Assembly (NCBI RefSeq): GCF_042242105.1
Contig: NC_092013.1
Location: 19,150,618 to 19,214,617, forward strand
DNA length: 64,000 nucleotides
From: Pempheris klunzingeri
Taxonomy: Eukaryota > Chordata > Actinopteri > Acropomatiformes > Pempheridae
Direction of reading: 5' to 3'
A program made the translations under genes and the position numbers. The notes under the pieces are model-generated. The model made no database searches. It saw only the letters and a list, made by a program, of their open reading frames with translations, and was not told the DNA's origin. Below are positions 36,401 through 49,500 of the stretch, one piece after another. Position 1 is the stretch's first letter. Each line of letters begins with the position of its first letter.

Positions 36401-36735
36401 CTTTGCCCTTCGCCTGTTCAGTTTAGTAAAGTTTGGGAGCCATTTAATGTTTTTTCTAGTGTGTTGCTTCTTCTGTTCCCAGAACCTCTACCTGTGTCTG
36501 ATGATTTTCTTTGAGTGAAACTAAACCTTGACACAAACATGCCTCTCTCATTGTTGGGTGTAATTTTAGGAATCAGGCAACTCTCACATTTGCTTGTAGA
36601 ATACTGCCATGAATCTTAGCTTGATTTGTAGTTGTAGGTTTATTTGCATTTACTTTTATTTTATTACTATTTTCTAAAAATGCCAAATAAAGCAAACCTG
36701 CCTGCTATTACAGTGAGGTTTTCTTGCCTTCTTTT
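33470..36735. other. non-coding stretch upstream of the first nav1 coding exon
   Basis: Apart from the repeat fragment at 33905 nothing was recognised. It would be intron if the 33466 donor is used. Confidence 0.5.
33905..34030 (+). repeat. degenerate dispersed fish repeat
   Basis: CAAGTTTATTTTGTTTATGTC then CCCAAAATCAAAATTTTCACC and CCTCTACAGTTCTG resembles the repeat I know from its 'AGTTTATTTATATAGCCCAATATCAC' type start. Only part remains. Confidence 0.45.
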
Positions 36736-36739
36736 CCAG

Positions 36740-37548
36740 ATCTCAATCCAGTGACTCTGACCAACCATGAGTGGTGGAGTGAATATCAAAGTCATATCTC
36801 AGAGTCAGAGCGATGCAGGTGTCAGCACAAGTCTGCCTTTACCCCGAAGCATGATGCCTCTCTCCAAGATGGATCCCAAACAACAATACAGCGGCCTGCC
36901 CAATCCCGCGGTGCACTATCAGCACGTCGAGAAAAGACGCCCCCCCTATTCGTCATCTTCTGTCTCCTCAGGTCCGGCGGAGCTGCTGAGAGGTGCCGCT
37001 TTAAAGAACCAGCTGCTGCTACAAAAAGCTGGCATGTATTCTCACAGAGGCCCAGCAGCTACAGAGCGGAGCGATGGAACGTGCTCGGCGTACAGCAGCC
37101 CTCAGATACCAAAGAGACAAGTCCCGCGCTCTAAAGACACGCTGGACCTCCGCTCCAGCACGCTGACCCAGAAGGCTTTGCGAGACCTCCAGTTAAGACG
37201 AAACACCAACAAAAACTGGACCTTTGGGAAATATCGTCTGAGGAGTGTGGACAATGCAGCTGAGGATAACGACTTGTGCCCGCTCTCAGCTAATGTCCAG
37301 TTAGGCCACGGAAGGGGGCGTCTCCTCTACAACAAGGCTGCAAATGGGAACGAGATATCAGGGGTGTCTTCAGCTAGAATGGGCAACATCCAAAAAGAGG
37401 TGAGGACCACCTCCAACCAGCACCTGCAAGCCTGCGAAGGAGAGATGTCCAGTAACAAGTCAAAGTCTCATCACGCAATCAACATGCCACGCAGGAGGAG
37501 TGAGCCAGGAAAAGCCAACATGGCTACTGTTGCTCCTTTCAGGTTCAG
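36740..37548 (+). CDS. nav1: nav1 upstream alternative coding exon (distal isoform start)
   Basis: An acceptor (TTCTTTTCCAG) opens the exon; the start ATG is at 36767 with A at -3. The frame runs 260 codons to a donor at 37549 (phase 2). The product is basic and serine-rich, with no known domain. Key parts: MSGGVNIKVISQSQSD at the start, QKALRDLQLRRNTNKNWTFG at about 134-153, and MATVAPFRF at the end. In NAV2 and NAV3 a TATVAPF(I/M)YR motif lies shortly before the DPE-RTV-N--DLRQNLEETMSSLRG block; here the same motif is followed after one more exon by DPESQRKRTVQNV. So I assign it to nav1, not a separate gene. It offers basic sequence of the kind used for microtubule binding in navigators; that role is inferred. 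Confidence 0.75.
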
Positions 37549-40500
37549 GTGAGGGCTTGAAGTGTTTCGCCTTTTTAAGGTGGAAAGATAAGTGGCGTCT
37601 ATTTGTGGACACAATGAATATGATGCAGCCTTAGGGCGCCTCATACTTTCTCATTTAAATCATCATCTCTGCTATAAAAAGAGAGTTCCCTCCTTTAGTT
37701 TCACGGCAGACTACATCTTCATTGTTTTTCTCTGTAGGTTTCAGGTCCATGAGGACACAGATGCCTCCCTTGACGATCTCAGTGACTGTTCCTCTGACTC
37801 CATGGAGGTCTGCTGTGACGATCTAGGTGAGTCTCTTTGAGTATCCTCCCACTGATCTTTTCTTCCCGGGTGTGCAGACACACCCGACGCTCCAAACACC
37901 AACTACACTGGTTGCTAACCTGGGCATCCAGACTAATCCAAGGGGTTACATGATGATTGACTGGAATGGAAAAGAAAAAAAACATGCTTCTAGACTTTTT
38001 GGGTTGTTTTTTTTTGTAATCTTTGTTCTTTTCTTGTGAAATACTGAAAATTCAGTACAATACTAGAAGCAAAAATCACTCTTTGGTTGTCATGCTCATA
38101 GATTTTAGGGTTAAGGCAGAGACTGCAAACCACAACATCCCAAGGTTGTGTCCATCTAGGGACAGATGTTGCATTTGACTCCCCATCCCTGTCTCCTGTT
38201 GTTACTTTTCATCTCTGTATTGCCAACTATCCAGTTAAGGCATGAAATCTCCCAAAAGATAGCTATAAAAAATAAGTACCCACAGCTAAGGCGTATATAG
38301 CCTTTGAGGAGGGGTTGTACTAACGGTCTAAGGGGTCACAAGCTAAAGAAGTTGGGAACGAGCGCCATAACATTACCAATGAGCAGTAACTCTCATGCTC
38401 GGTAACTAAACATGGTGATATCTCAGGGTCATCTTAAAATTTAAGGGCAGGGCAGTTCCATGAAGATTAATCACTTTGTGGACTTGCCATTGAATTCACG
38501 CTCTATCCTGTCCTCCCTCTGTAGTGTCATTATGCCAGAAGAAGTTCATCAAATCTTGGGGGAAAAAAAAGTTTTTCACTCAGTTCACAGAGTTCAACCA
38601 GTTAGTTATGCAAAACCCTGTTTTTCCAATTGTGTTATATTGCATCCTGTAACACCCAGGCTTTAATATGACTGAATGTTGACACTGGCCTCTGTTCAGC
38701 GTGGCAGTTGTTCTCACCAGAGCTACTGCCAACTCGCAACGAAAGCTTCATGCTGTACGTAGCACCTGTTATATGCATCAGGATTTCCTAAAGTGGGTCT
38801 ACTTCACTGCTTTTCTTAATGTGGGAAAACACAGATTCTTGGCAGAGAGCACTTCTCTCAAATCTCACATCACTATTAATGCTGCACTGTTTCTCAAATG
38901 TTTTCTCTGTCTCTCGTGATTATATTTACGTCATTTATTTCAGTGCTGGCTGTGTTAAATGTTAAAAATTGACTCTTGTGTTTGCTCTGAAGCCTGCAAA
39001 GGACCGGCACCACACACATCCTGTTGCTTGGAGACTGAGAAACAAACAAGATGGGTGTACACAAAAACACACGCACACTGTATTTGCTTGGTCAATATTT
39101 CATCATTTTTAGACACTCTGAACATCTATCTGAGTGAGGGCAGTTCACCATTAGCAAATACAACCACAGCAGTTAAATCAATTAGTTCCAATTAGGGATA
39201 ATTTCATAATTAAAGATCTAATGTAAAAAAAAAGTGATATTGATTTAAGTAAGTACAAAGACACTATTGATTTGGGGCTAACAGCTGTGGTCACAAAACT
39301 AAATTAATATTTAAACATGTTTGTTGTGTGAGTTCACATTAAGAGATTGGTGAACATTTTATAGAATCCTCAGCGTTATTTAATGGTGAAACGTGCTTTT
39401 ACTCGCTGCTCTCAAACCAAATAACTGAAATGCACATGTCAAGCACACCACTCATGTTTGAGCTAATCACACAAAAGATTTAAACTAAGAGTCTACAGCC
39501 ATGCCAGCGGCTCCGTGCAGTTGTACTTGGGCACAGTCGTGCTTTGTGCTAAATGCTAACATCAGTAAGAGAACATGCACACAGTGACAATGCTAACATG
39601 CTGATGTTTTGCAGGTATAATGTTTACCATGTCCACCACCTTACTTTACTGTATTAGCATGCTAACATTTACTAATTACCACCAAAAGCTAAGTACAGCT
39701 GAGGCTGATGGGAATGTCATTACGTTTGCAGGTATCTGGTTATAAACCAAATTAGGACTGACTAATAGACTTGCTGCCATTCCTAAAGTGGCCAGCGTGG
39801 CTAAAAGGAGTTTATCAATAGCAAATTAAAGTGAGATACAAAAAGAAATGCAGAAATTGACACTCAAATCAACTGGTTTGTTTTTTACAAGGTAACTGTC
39901 AGTACTAAATTACTACCTGCTTGAAATTAGCATTTGTCTGTTTAAACTTATAAATAATTTGACATTTAAGCGCTCTAATTTTTCTTTTTCGTTGTTACTG
40001 TAACTAATAGCAACAGTGTTTTGAGTACATTTTTACATTTAAAATTTGAAAAACTTACTAGATTGACTTACTTTACAACAGCTCATTTTGTCTAACAGGT
40101 CTGAGGTATATTTGCACCAGGCCATTTCAAAACCCCTTTAATTGTCTTCTTAATTATCTCAATGACTTTGAGGGGTGAGAGCCTCCAGCGAGCCTCCTCA
40201 GGGAGAGGCGAGACCAGAGACTGAGAGCTCCTCAGCTGAGGGTGGACAGATGCAGGACTGAGAGATTGAGTGGTTTGATGGGAGGATCGGCTTTCACCTC
40301 CTGTCTGGGAGTTCCTGTTGTCCCCACTGGACGGACCTGAGGGACGCTTAAATTTTGTTTTTGACCACAGAGCAGAGAGAGATATGTCTTTGTAAGCTGT
40401 CATCCGGCTTCAACTACAAGTTAGCTGGAAGATGAAAAATCTTTTCTTTTTTTTTTTTAAATGATGGTTCCAAGCAGGACTAACATCTGCAGAAACTAAA

Positions 40501-43500
40501 GCTCAGTTAAGGTCTCTGGTGAGAAATCTTACTTTTGAAAAGACTTCAGTTTCAGACTAGGGAGAAACACTGTTAATACAAGACTGCATATTAATCATTC
40601 AAATGTTTTAACCCAGACAAGATGGGTTTACCTTTGCTATCATTTCCAGCAGCTTGACTTCATAGTGAACAGACTATTGCTCAGGACGGGATTTTGGTGA
40701 GAAAAGCCTCATAGCTCTTCAGGTCAGTCTTCATCCCTCAGGCTACGCACATTCCAGCAAGCACAATGGTTCCATTAGATCTCTATGTAGGGGCTTTTAA
40801 TGGCAATAATTACCACATGACTTTAACACTATGCACAAACACAATCTTTACATGTGCCTTTAACACCATACATGTGGCTATGTGAACATTTACATTTATG
40901 TTTTCTGTGGTTTGAGCACATGTGGAGGTCGGCCAGATGTTCTTCAATCCGCTGCATCATAGCAGCTGAGCAGCCCCAAAATGATTACATGTGCTGTCCA
41001 AGAAAATGTTTAACAGACAGCTGTGTAAGTGTCCCGTCATACCACGCACACACTCAAACACACAGTCACAATTACTCAGATGGCCTGTTGGAGAATGAGA
41101 ATCCGACCCAGATGTGAGTGAAACCAAATGAAAGATGCAGCTCCACCCTAATCTCTCCTGAGAAGTGTTGGCAATTGAAAAGTTTCTGCATTTATTCTTA
41201 CAGACTGAGCTTTCTTCATTTTACCCAATAGACATCGGACTCAAAACCACAAATGTTAACCTGCTGGTGTTGCTAAAGGAAAAATCAGGGCTCGCAGAAG
41301 TCGGTGGGGTACATCCAATGGGGACACTGAATGTCAGCACAATTTCAATCCATCCAATTTTGTTATTGTTGAAATATTTTTGTTTAGTCCGAAGTAGTGG
41401 ACTGACTAACTGACCACAATGACATTTCCATCACTAGAGCTACTAAAAATCCAGATGTTAAAAACTGAACGTAACTCCTGATAGCAGGTGTTGCTTTGTT
41501 TCCGTCTGATGCAAACTCTGATCCATAGAGGTCCTGTGAAAACATCTAAGGCTTGCAGGAAATTTGGAATTCATTATCCTGTGGTTCATTAAGAAATTCC
41601 CACTCCGCAATAACAAATCAGCTATTCATTGTATAAAGCCTCTGTCAGTGATCTGGAGTCAGCAGTGGAGCCTTGGACCTCGTGATGAGGAGGAACAAGA
41701 CATGACATTGTTTCCAGAAACTAATTGCAAGATCAAACGGTCTCACTGATCTGTGAGCCACATCAGGTGCCCCGAAACTCAAATAAAAAAATCAGTGGAG
41801 TGTGTTGCAAACCCACTGTGGGAGTTAGAGCAGTGCCCTCTGGACATTGTAGCTAACAGGTCAGTCATGTCCAGCGGATTTGCTCCATCTAGCATGCTTG
41901 TATTCAGTCATGCTGTGTTGTGGAAAAGAGCAGCCGTCTACTCATTCACTTGGTAAAAACACGGGAAAAAAATCTATTCACCAGCTTTTCATTTGTATTA
42001 TTTCATTTAATGAACAAAAACATGTGGGTTTTATCACAGACGTTTATGGAAAAGGTAAGTGTTTTTTTGGCAGCTTTGTTTGGGCGCTGAGGTCTGGTGC
42101 AGATGACATGCAGGGGATGAGAGAGGGTGGTTTCCATGGAGCAGCACTGCATGCAAGCGCTGCAGAGCCTCCTCAATCCTCCTGAGAGACAGCAGTGTGG
42201 AATATCTTAAAAAAAAAAAAAAAAAAAAAAAAGATTACACTCATATGTTAGCAAAAACCCCTGCCTGAAAACAATTTGACTGGATTTTCAATTCAACATA
42301 ATCATCTGTGTCTGTGTGTGTGTGTGTGTCTTACATAGACTTGAATTTCTTTCCAAAGTGTGGTTTTGGGTGTGTTACTTGCTTACACTGGCACATCTTG
42401 TCGCTCGCTCAATCTGCTGAAGTGAAGTCACCCATTTGGCCAATGCACTTTTTGGACTTTAAACCAAGTGTTTTTTTTTTTTTTGTGTGTGGACAAGAAC
42501 CACCCAATCATTTTCTGTTAGTTCAACAGTTTTCATTAACATCACATATACTTTAGACCATAACATTTATGTCATCAGTGTTGACATTATATGACAAGAA
42601 TTCAGTTGTCCATTTCGAGCAGGACAAACACACTGCTGATTTTTAGCATATGATTTATCCAGCTGTAATCTGGAATTGATATCGTAAGGAAGCTCAGACA
42701 GGATCAAAGGATAATCTGGATGCTCCAGTTGTTGCATTGTGAGGGATTTTGTCAGTGATCATAATTTATTTTCTGTAATTGCAAATCTTGAATGTGCATT
42801 CATTCACATTTATACCACTTCCACTAACATCACAAACCATGCATCATGTTGAGCGTATTGAACAGTGGAACACTGGAGGTGAGTGAGGGGGAGGGGAAGA
42901 ACAAAGGAATCAGAGGAGATGGTGGGAAAACATGGTGCGTTGGACGAGGATGGTGTCTGGTTTTAAAAGCCACACACGATCATTTCTCATCATTCTCTTG
43001 CATTTCACATATTCTGCTGAGACACACTAAAGCATCTTTAAATGAAGGGGAAAAAAAAAACGGGGGGGAGGGAGGATGGGAGGGAAGTCGGAGGCGAGCA
43101 GGCAGCAGAGAGCAGGGGGAGGAGGGAGCGTTGTTGCGTCTGCCGTCGCTGTCATTCCGCTGCTGCGCGGTTCAGCGGCAGGAGGGTGTGCTGGAGGGAG
43201 GAGTGTGGAAAAAACGGAGGAAAGGAGGACGGGAGGGAAGGAGAGAAAGGGAGTGCCTGGGCAGCACTGCAACAGCTGCAGCTGCAGCAGCCTGTCAGGA
43301 CGAAAGAGGGAGAGAAGGAGACAGAAGGAAGAAAGAGGAGGCTGCAGGATTGACTTAGAGAAAGCCTTTTTATGTTTTATGTATGCTTTTGCACAAGGAA
43401 AAGGAGCTGATAAGGAAGCCTGTTTTCTCCCTTGCTGATGCTTTTCTATATGGTCTCATGCAGGAGGCATGCTTGGAAATAGTGTGAAAGGCAGAGAAGG

Positions 43501-46500
43501 AGATTTGAAGATGGAAAGGACGGATAGCACAAAGGCATACGGCCAAGCAGATGGCAAAGGAGTTGGTATGGCAGCTAAGAGGGCCAAGTCTGGAGTGCCC
43601 CAGAGCACGCAGCGGGGTGAATTGAAGGTTTACCGGGCGGGTAGCTCTGATGGCAGGCTACCAGTGCCCTCCAATCTCCGCAAGCAGAGGTCTATGACAA
43701 ACCTGGCTGTGCTCACTGATGCTGAGAAGAAGTTGCACCTTTATGAGCCCAAGTGGTGCGATGACATGGCCAAGCCCGGAGCAGGGCAGACCAAAATGGG
43801 TAAGCCAAAAACAGCGGGGGGTGGCAGCAGTGCCGGAGGGGGTGCCCCTCTCTCCCGAAACCTATCCAAATCTGAACACTCGCTGTTCCAGGGCAAACCC
43901 AAGCCCTTCAGCCCCCTGGCTGCTCCCTCAGCTCTGAACAAGCAGAGCCGCATACCTCGTGGTCCTTACGCTGAGGTGAAGCCCCTGAGCAAGGCACCTG
44001 AGGATGGGAAGTCAGATGACGAGATCCTCTCTAGCAAGGCGAAGGCAAACGCTAAGAAGCAGGGAGCCGGAGCTGGAGGGGAGTCCGGTTCCAAAGGCCA
44101 AGGGGAGGAAGGGGGAGACAAGCCCTTCCTGAAGGTGGACCCAGAACTGGTGGTGACAGTGCTGGGCGACCTGGAGCAGCTGCTCTTCAGTCAGATGCTA
44201 GGTGAGTACAGCAGAGCAGTCTTGATACCTCTACCACCCCAGGGCCCCTAACCGTATGTGTGGCCGCCATGTGCTACAAACCAAACGGCCCGCGCGTACG
44301 ATTTCTCTGTGCGTCTCAAAGTCCGCACGCCCCCTCTGATACAGCCGCCACATGGCACCTGCTTGCTGCTGCAGACCCGCTTTCCCCCTGAACGGATTTT
44401 CTGCACCTCAATGAAGACAGGGCTTGCAACGCATGTTCCTCCTCTTTTTATGTCATTGAATGCTGCCTCCGTTTGGCATTTTCACGTAAAGCTGGATGGT
44501 TAGTACAGTACCAAAGCTTTAGTGAGGCTCTATTGTTCTTATTCCTCCAGCATGCCAATCAGGTGTCTGACGCTCAGTGCAAATGATTATGGGAAATATG
44601 CTTGCTTGCTACCATAGCATTGCCAGCTGTTTGCATGAAAAAAGCCTGAGGGGTTAGGGATTATTACCAGCAGACTGATCTGCTTTCTAAAGCTCATGTT
44701 TGCTGCAACATGTGCCGATGCACTCGAGGGTCCATCCACTGCTCCGTGTGCGCTTCCAAAAAAGAGAGATGGGAAGGAAGGCAGGCCATATTGAATTCAT
44801 TTTAGTCACACAGACACATATTTAGCCTCCTCCCAGCTCCATTCATCTTTAAAGCACTGACAGATGGTTTGCACCCTGTGCACTACGACGGTGCAAATGG
44901 CAGAGAAAATGGCCTTCTCTCTGGAGGTGTGGGTCAGGTTTGTCAATAGGGAGGGCTTGCTGAATAATAAGGGTATTGATCATATGGTGCCGATTATGAT
45001 TCTGATGACTTCATCGTTTTCATTGTTTTGTTTTTCTTTGTGTATCAAAGCAATGCCTCCTTGTTTAATTGCAGGAGTACTACACATCTAATTATGACCT
45101 AAATTTCACGTGACAGGAGAAGGTTTTAGTGACTTTGGGTACTCTCAGATTCAGTTATACCCAAAATTTAGATTTACTTTTCCTCTCAGGGTTTCCTGCA
45201 AGGTTGTTTGACATCTTACACTTATTTACATGACATCTCTCGGCCATTTACTGTAGAATATTGTTTTTGCAGACTCTTTTGATGCATAAAACTGCAAACG
45301 GGTTATATTTTAAATGTCAGTGCTCTGATGATTCAATGACACTTTCGATAGAGGGATTCTCTACTTTAAAAAATCGGAATATTAGATTGCACATTGCACT
45401 CATTGACACTTTGCATTCATTTATATTCCTAGAATCATATCGTTGACACATCCGGCTCATGTCATGTACCAACAGGCATTTCATCTACCAGTGATGTATT
45501 TGTAATTCTGTTGCTCCGATATCATCAGGAGAGCATGTTCTCTGTTGCATCTTAATGAACACATCTGTGGTGATTTAATCTGTTTTTCATGCCTCATTAG
45601 CCTATATATGGATGTCTGTCACTCATTTTAGGCACACTTAAAGTCAACTAAGAGCTGTAAACTATAACAAGGATATCATGGATCGAGGCCTGGTATCATT
45701 TACTTTTTTTGTGTGTTTGAGTGAAACCACAACCAAAATTTCTAAAATATCTACCAAAAAAAAAGTACCACACCCACAACTGCTTTGCTAACGTAATTGC
45801 ATTAAATTTGCAGCAGAATGCCTCAGGCTGATGGTTCGTTTTTCTTCAATGTAACGCATTGACCTGCGTGATGTTTCCAAATCAATTGAAAGTCATTATT
45901 CCTCAAAAAGGGAGTTTATTATTGTAATGAATTATTCATCACCATTTAAGATGATAATCTCATGCGGGGCCTTTGGCACAAGTCAAGTGCTTTGTCCCCA
46001 TGAATGGAAGAACAGCCACCAAAGAAAAAACGGGAGCATGGTGACGGAAAGGACTTAAACTGTTCAACAAGATGTAGATAAATATCTTCAATGACAGAAA
46101 TATTCATGTTTTGCACTGATGGCAGCATTATGGGAACACACCTTTCTTTGTATTAGGCTGCAACTTTTTTCTCCCTTGTCCTACATGTTGACTGTATAAA
46201 AGAAATGGAACTAGCCACCATGACGTCACCCCTGGATTTGTAGACTACCATTTTTAATCCTAGAGTTTGGCATTTTGGCCTTCAACTTATTGGTTTTTGG
46301 AGCCAGAACTGCCCATAATTGGACAAGACGGTGGAGCTGGGCAGAAGAAGTTATCAGCTTGCCTTAGCTACTGAGCTTGGTTAGCAGGCTGCATCCATAA
46401 TTCACATACTAATGCTGTGCTTATGCTAGTCTTTTGCTTTATTGTCTACTTTACTTAAAGTGGACCTATAATTTACAAAATGAACATCATGCTTTAGTGA

Positions 46501-49500
46501 AGACTTGAACGATTGAGCGATTTAGACCATGAACTCATCAGGAATGTGTTTACTGTGGTAATCAAGAGAAAGATCATGTGACCACAGGCTAATTTTTTCA
46601 TAGACTTTCTTACAGAGTTCCTTTTGACACCAGTGGAGATTCCCTGCTGGCCATTGAAACAAATGTAGGTTTAAGGCACTTGGGCATCGTACTGTACGGT
46701 TCATGTACATGGAACATGCTTGTTACAGTATATAGATCTTCTTCATGGGCATGCAGTATGTTTAAGGGCATTTTAATGCTTGAAGCTGTGCTCTGCTTCT
46801 ACAGAATATCTCATTATAAGCTCACTGAAAGGATGCTTTTATTTCTGACTATAGAGGGTCTCTTTGTTTACCAATATGACGTCCACAATGGTGAACTTTG
46901 TTAATAGGCTCATTTATTAAATTTGCCATGCAGTTTGTACACCCTGGTTGTCATACAGTACCGGAACCAAGCATACCACTGCCTCATCACAAGACAAGGC
47001 TGCAGATGCACGACAAAATAAAAGATTAGATCCAGATTAAATTAAAAAAAAAAAATCATCTGTTTTATTTTGTGATTTAGTAATTTTATGAAATCATTGC
47101 AACTTCTGTTTAACTCATGTCATCACCCTCTTCACACAGAGCAGCTGAGTTTCCACTGTCTGCTGGGTGATAAATGAAAAAGACTAACCTCAAATCAGTT
47201 GGTTGAAATCATTTTCAAAATGATAGATGTACTAAGACAAATAGATTCCAGGTCATTAGAAGGATAGATATATATTCATGAAGAGAGCAGAAGATTAGAG
47301 TAGTATGGACAGCGGTACTCCTGGAGAAACTTCTCTTCAACAACAAGGGGATGAGCGAACCTCATGTCATTGTAATTAGATGTGATCTGTCATGCAAGAT
47401 CTCAGACGTAGCAATGGCCTACAGCTATGCAGAATCATTGTGGAGCAGTGGAACGGTTATAGGGGTGGAGCGATGGTCACAGATGGCATTATTTCAAGCG
47501 AGGCATGCAAGGGGCACAAAACGTTGACTTTTAAAGGTACAGTTCAGGTTAAGGCAACATTTACAAACACGAGGACTCACACAAGTTTTACACGTGCAAT
47601 AAGGATGAGTTGGGGGCAAGATTAAATGGGAGTGACCCATCTTTATTTAGGGTTGGTAACAAAGTTTTTGTCTTGTTGTAACAAGAGTATCGGCCAAAGC
47701 TGCGTCTGTATAGAATGTTTCAGCTTATACTGAAGCAATAGATTAGCGGCCCTGAAACATCATCATTTGAAAATATAGAATTGTAATCGCTGAGTAAAAG
47801 CTATTCACCATGAGCAATCTATGTGATCGTCCTTCTGCCATCACTGTGAGTATCAGGTTTTATTGAAGCGCCCATGCTGTTTTCACATCGGTATTCACCT
47901 ACTGCATCGCCAGCCATTGTGAGGAACTGAAAAGCTGTAGGTCCACTTGAGGTGAAAGAAAAGCAACCTCTTCTTGTAAAGCGTCACAATGCAACCTGTC
48001 TTTTTCATGTCAAGTGCCTCAGATTTCCTGTGTCTGATCTAATGAAAGAAGCTTAAAGTAACTGTAGAGTTAGATAAAGACATTCAGCGCTATCGCTGAT
48101 CGTCTTGTTTGTTTATGGACGAGGGCCTCAATTAACTGATGCAACACATTGGACCTTTAATATTGATTTAGTAGTGTTTGTAGGTTTAATAACTCAGGGC
48201 TTTTAACAGTGTTTTAGAATTAATTTTGCTGCATGCTGCTTTATTCTGCCCCTCCACTGTTTCAATATAGAGTAGTTCCTGTGTTGCATCATTCAAAGGT
48301 CTTTCCCAATTCACATCTGCTTCAGTATTCTGTCTGCGTTTTCCTTCTCTGTATTGTAGGCATCACTGCAATGCAGGGTGCCAAAGGACTGTCAGTCACT
48401 GCACGAGAACACAGTGCATAATGCATACAGTGTATACTCAGAACAGATGTGATTCACATGTGTGCCCTGTGTCCAGGATTTCTGTTTGAGTATATTAACA
48501 GTATCCCAGAATTAGACAGCAGTTAGTGGGGTTTGTGGATGTGATGTGACTAGATTTAATCCTAGACTCACTCATCTTTATTCTATACTGTATATCAAAG
48601 ACCACGATGGAAATAAGTGCTGGACTTAACTGTGTTTGCCTTGAAACTAGTAGATGTTCTGTTTCCCGTCTCATAATTTCAAATAAATGAAACTAATAAA
48701 ACTGTTTGGGATCTCAGGAAGCTCCTGCAAGCTGGATGAGAGGGGTGGAGACTCTCTGGGGGAACCCTGTCTCTGGTATCCACAGACCGAAATCACCCCG
48801 TTAACTAAGTAGTGCACTATTGTCACTATCCACCATTTATTTTGAAGTACTACTGAGTGTGTATTATATGGTGAATAGTACATGAAAAAGTGATTTTGCA
48901 CACAGCCATCGACTTCCACTGATGATTAGACTTTAGACGTATTATTTTCATCAGCAGATTTTCTCAGGGTCTCTACTATGAACATCAATTTGCATTATAG
49001 ACTCTCTCCTCAAAAAAGCTAATTATACCTGAGCCCAGACAAGTTTCCATGAACATGCTGTTGAACAGTAACTCAATATTTCATTTAGTTTGGCCCACAT
49101 AGACTCATAATTCGTAAATTACTGTTCTTGTCAATATTGTAGGATACATACACAACACACACACATATACTGACTTACACACGTTTACAGAAGACTATTT
49201 ATTGGATTTTCACTGAACCCATCAATTCAATGTATTTAGTGAGAAGTATTGAAACCAGCTAATGTGTGCAAACTTGGACCCAACGTCGCCACTGCTGGTT
49301 TGTAAAACAAGAAGGATGCTTGAAAATGTGTTTTGAATGTGTGAACTTTATGTAAATGATGATGAACACCCTCTGTACACCCAGCTGAATTAGTTCAACC
49401 TCCACTTATGAGAGCAGCTCAGTGTTTGACGTGTGCTCCCCTGACATCCTCACATGTCCTCCAGCTATTCCAGCAAATGGATTGAATGTTAATTTTTCTC

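Larger units (their letters stand above)
37830..40090. other. nav1 intron
   Basis: No coding content. It includes a SINE-like tail at 38105-38265 and a copy of the dispersed repeat at 39490-39765. Confidence 0.6.
40440..42840. other. nav1 intron with repeats
   Basis: Apart from the antisense frame and copy D, it holds a poly-A of 24 (42209-42232), a TG run (42313-42329) and poly-T (42469-42484). A strong donor, GGAAAAG|GTAAGTG at 42056, has no convincing exon before it. Confidence 0.5.

Noticed and set aside
37592..37840. 82-codon frame across the second distal nav1 exon
   Set aside because: Only 37738-37826 is exon; the rest is intron read-through in the same frame.
42846..43358. 170-codon plus-strand frame upstream of the nav1 large exon
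   Set aside because: It is almost all E/G/R from GA-rich DNA, overlaps other long frames in the same region and looks like 5' UTR low complexity.
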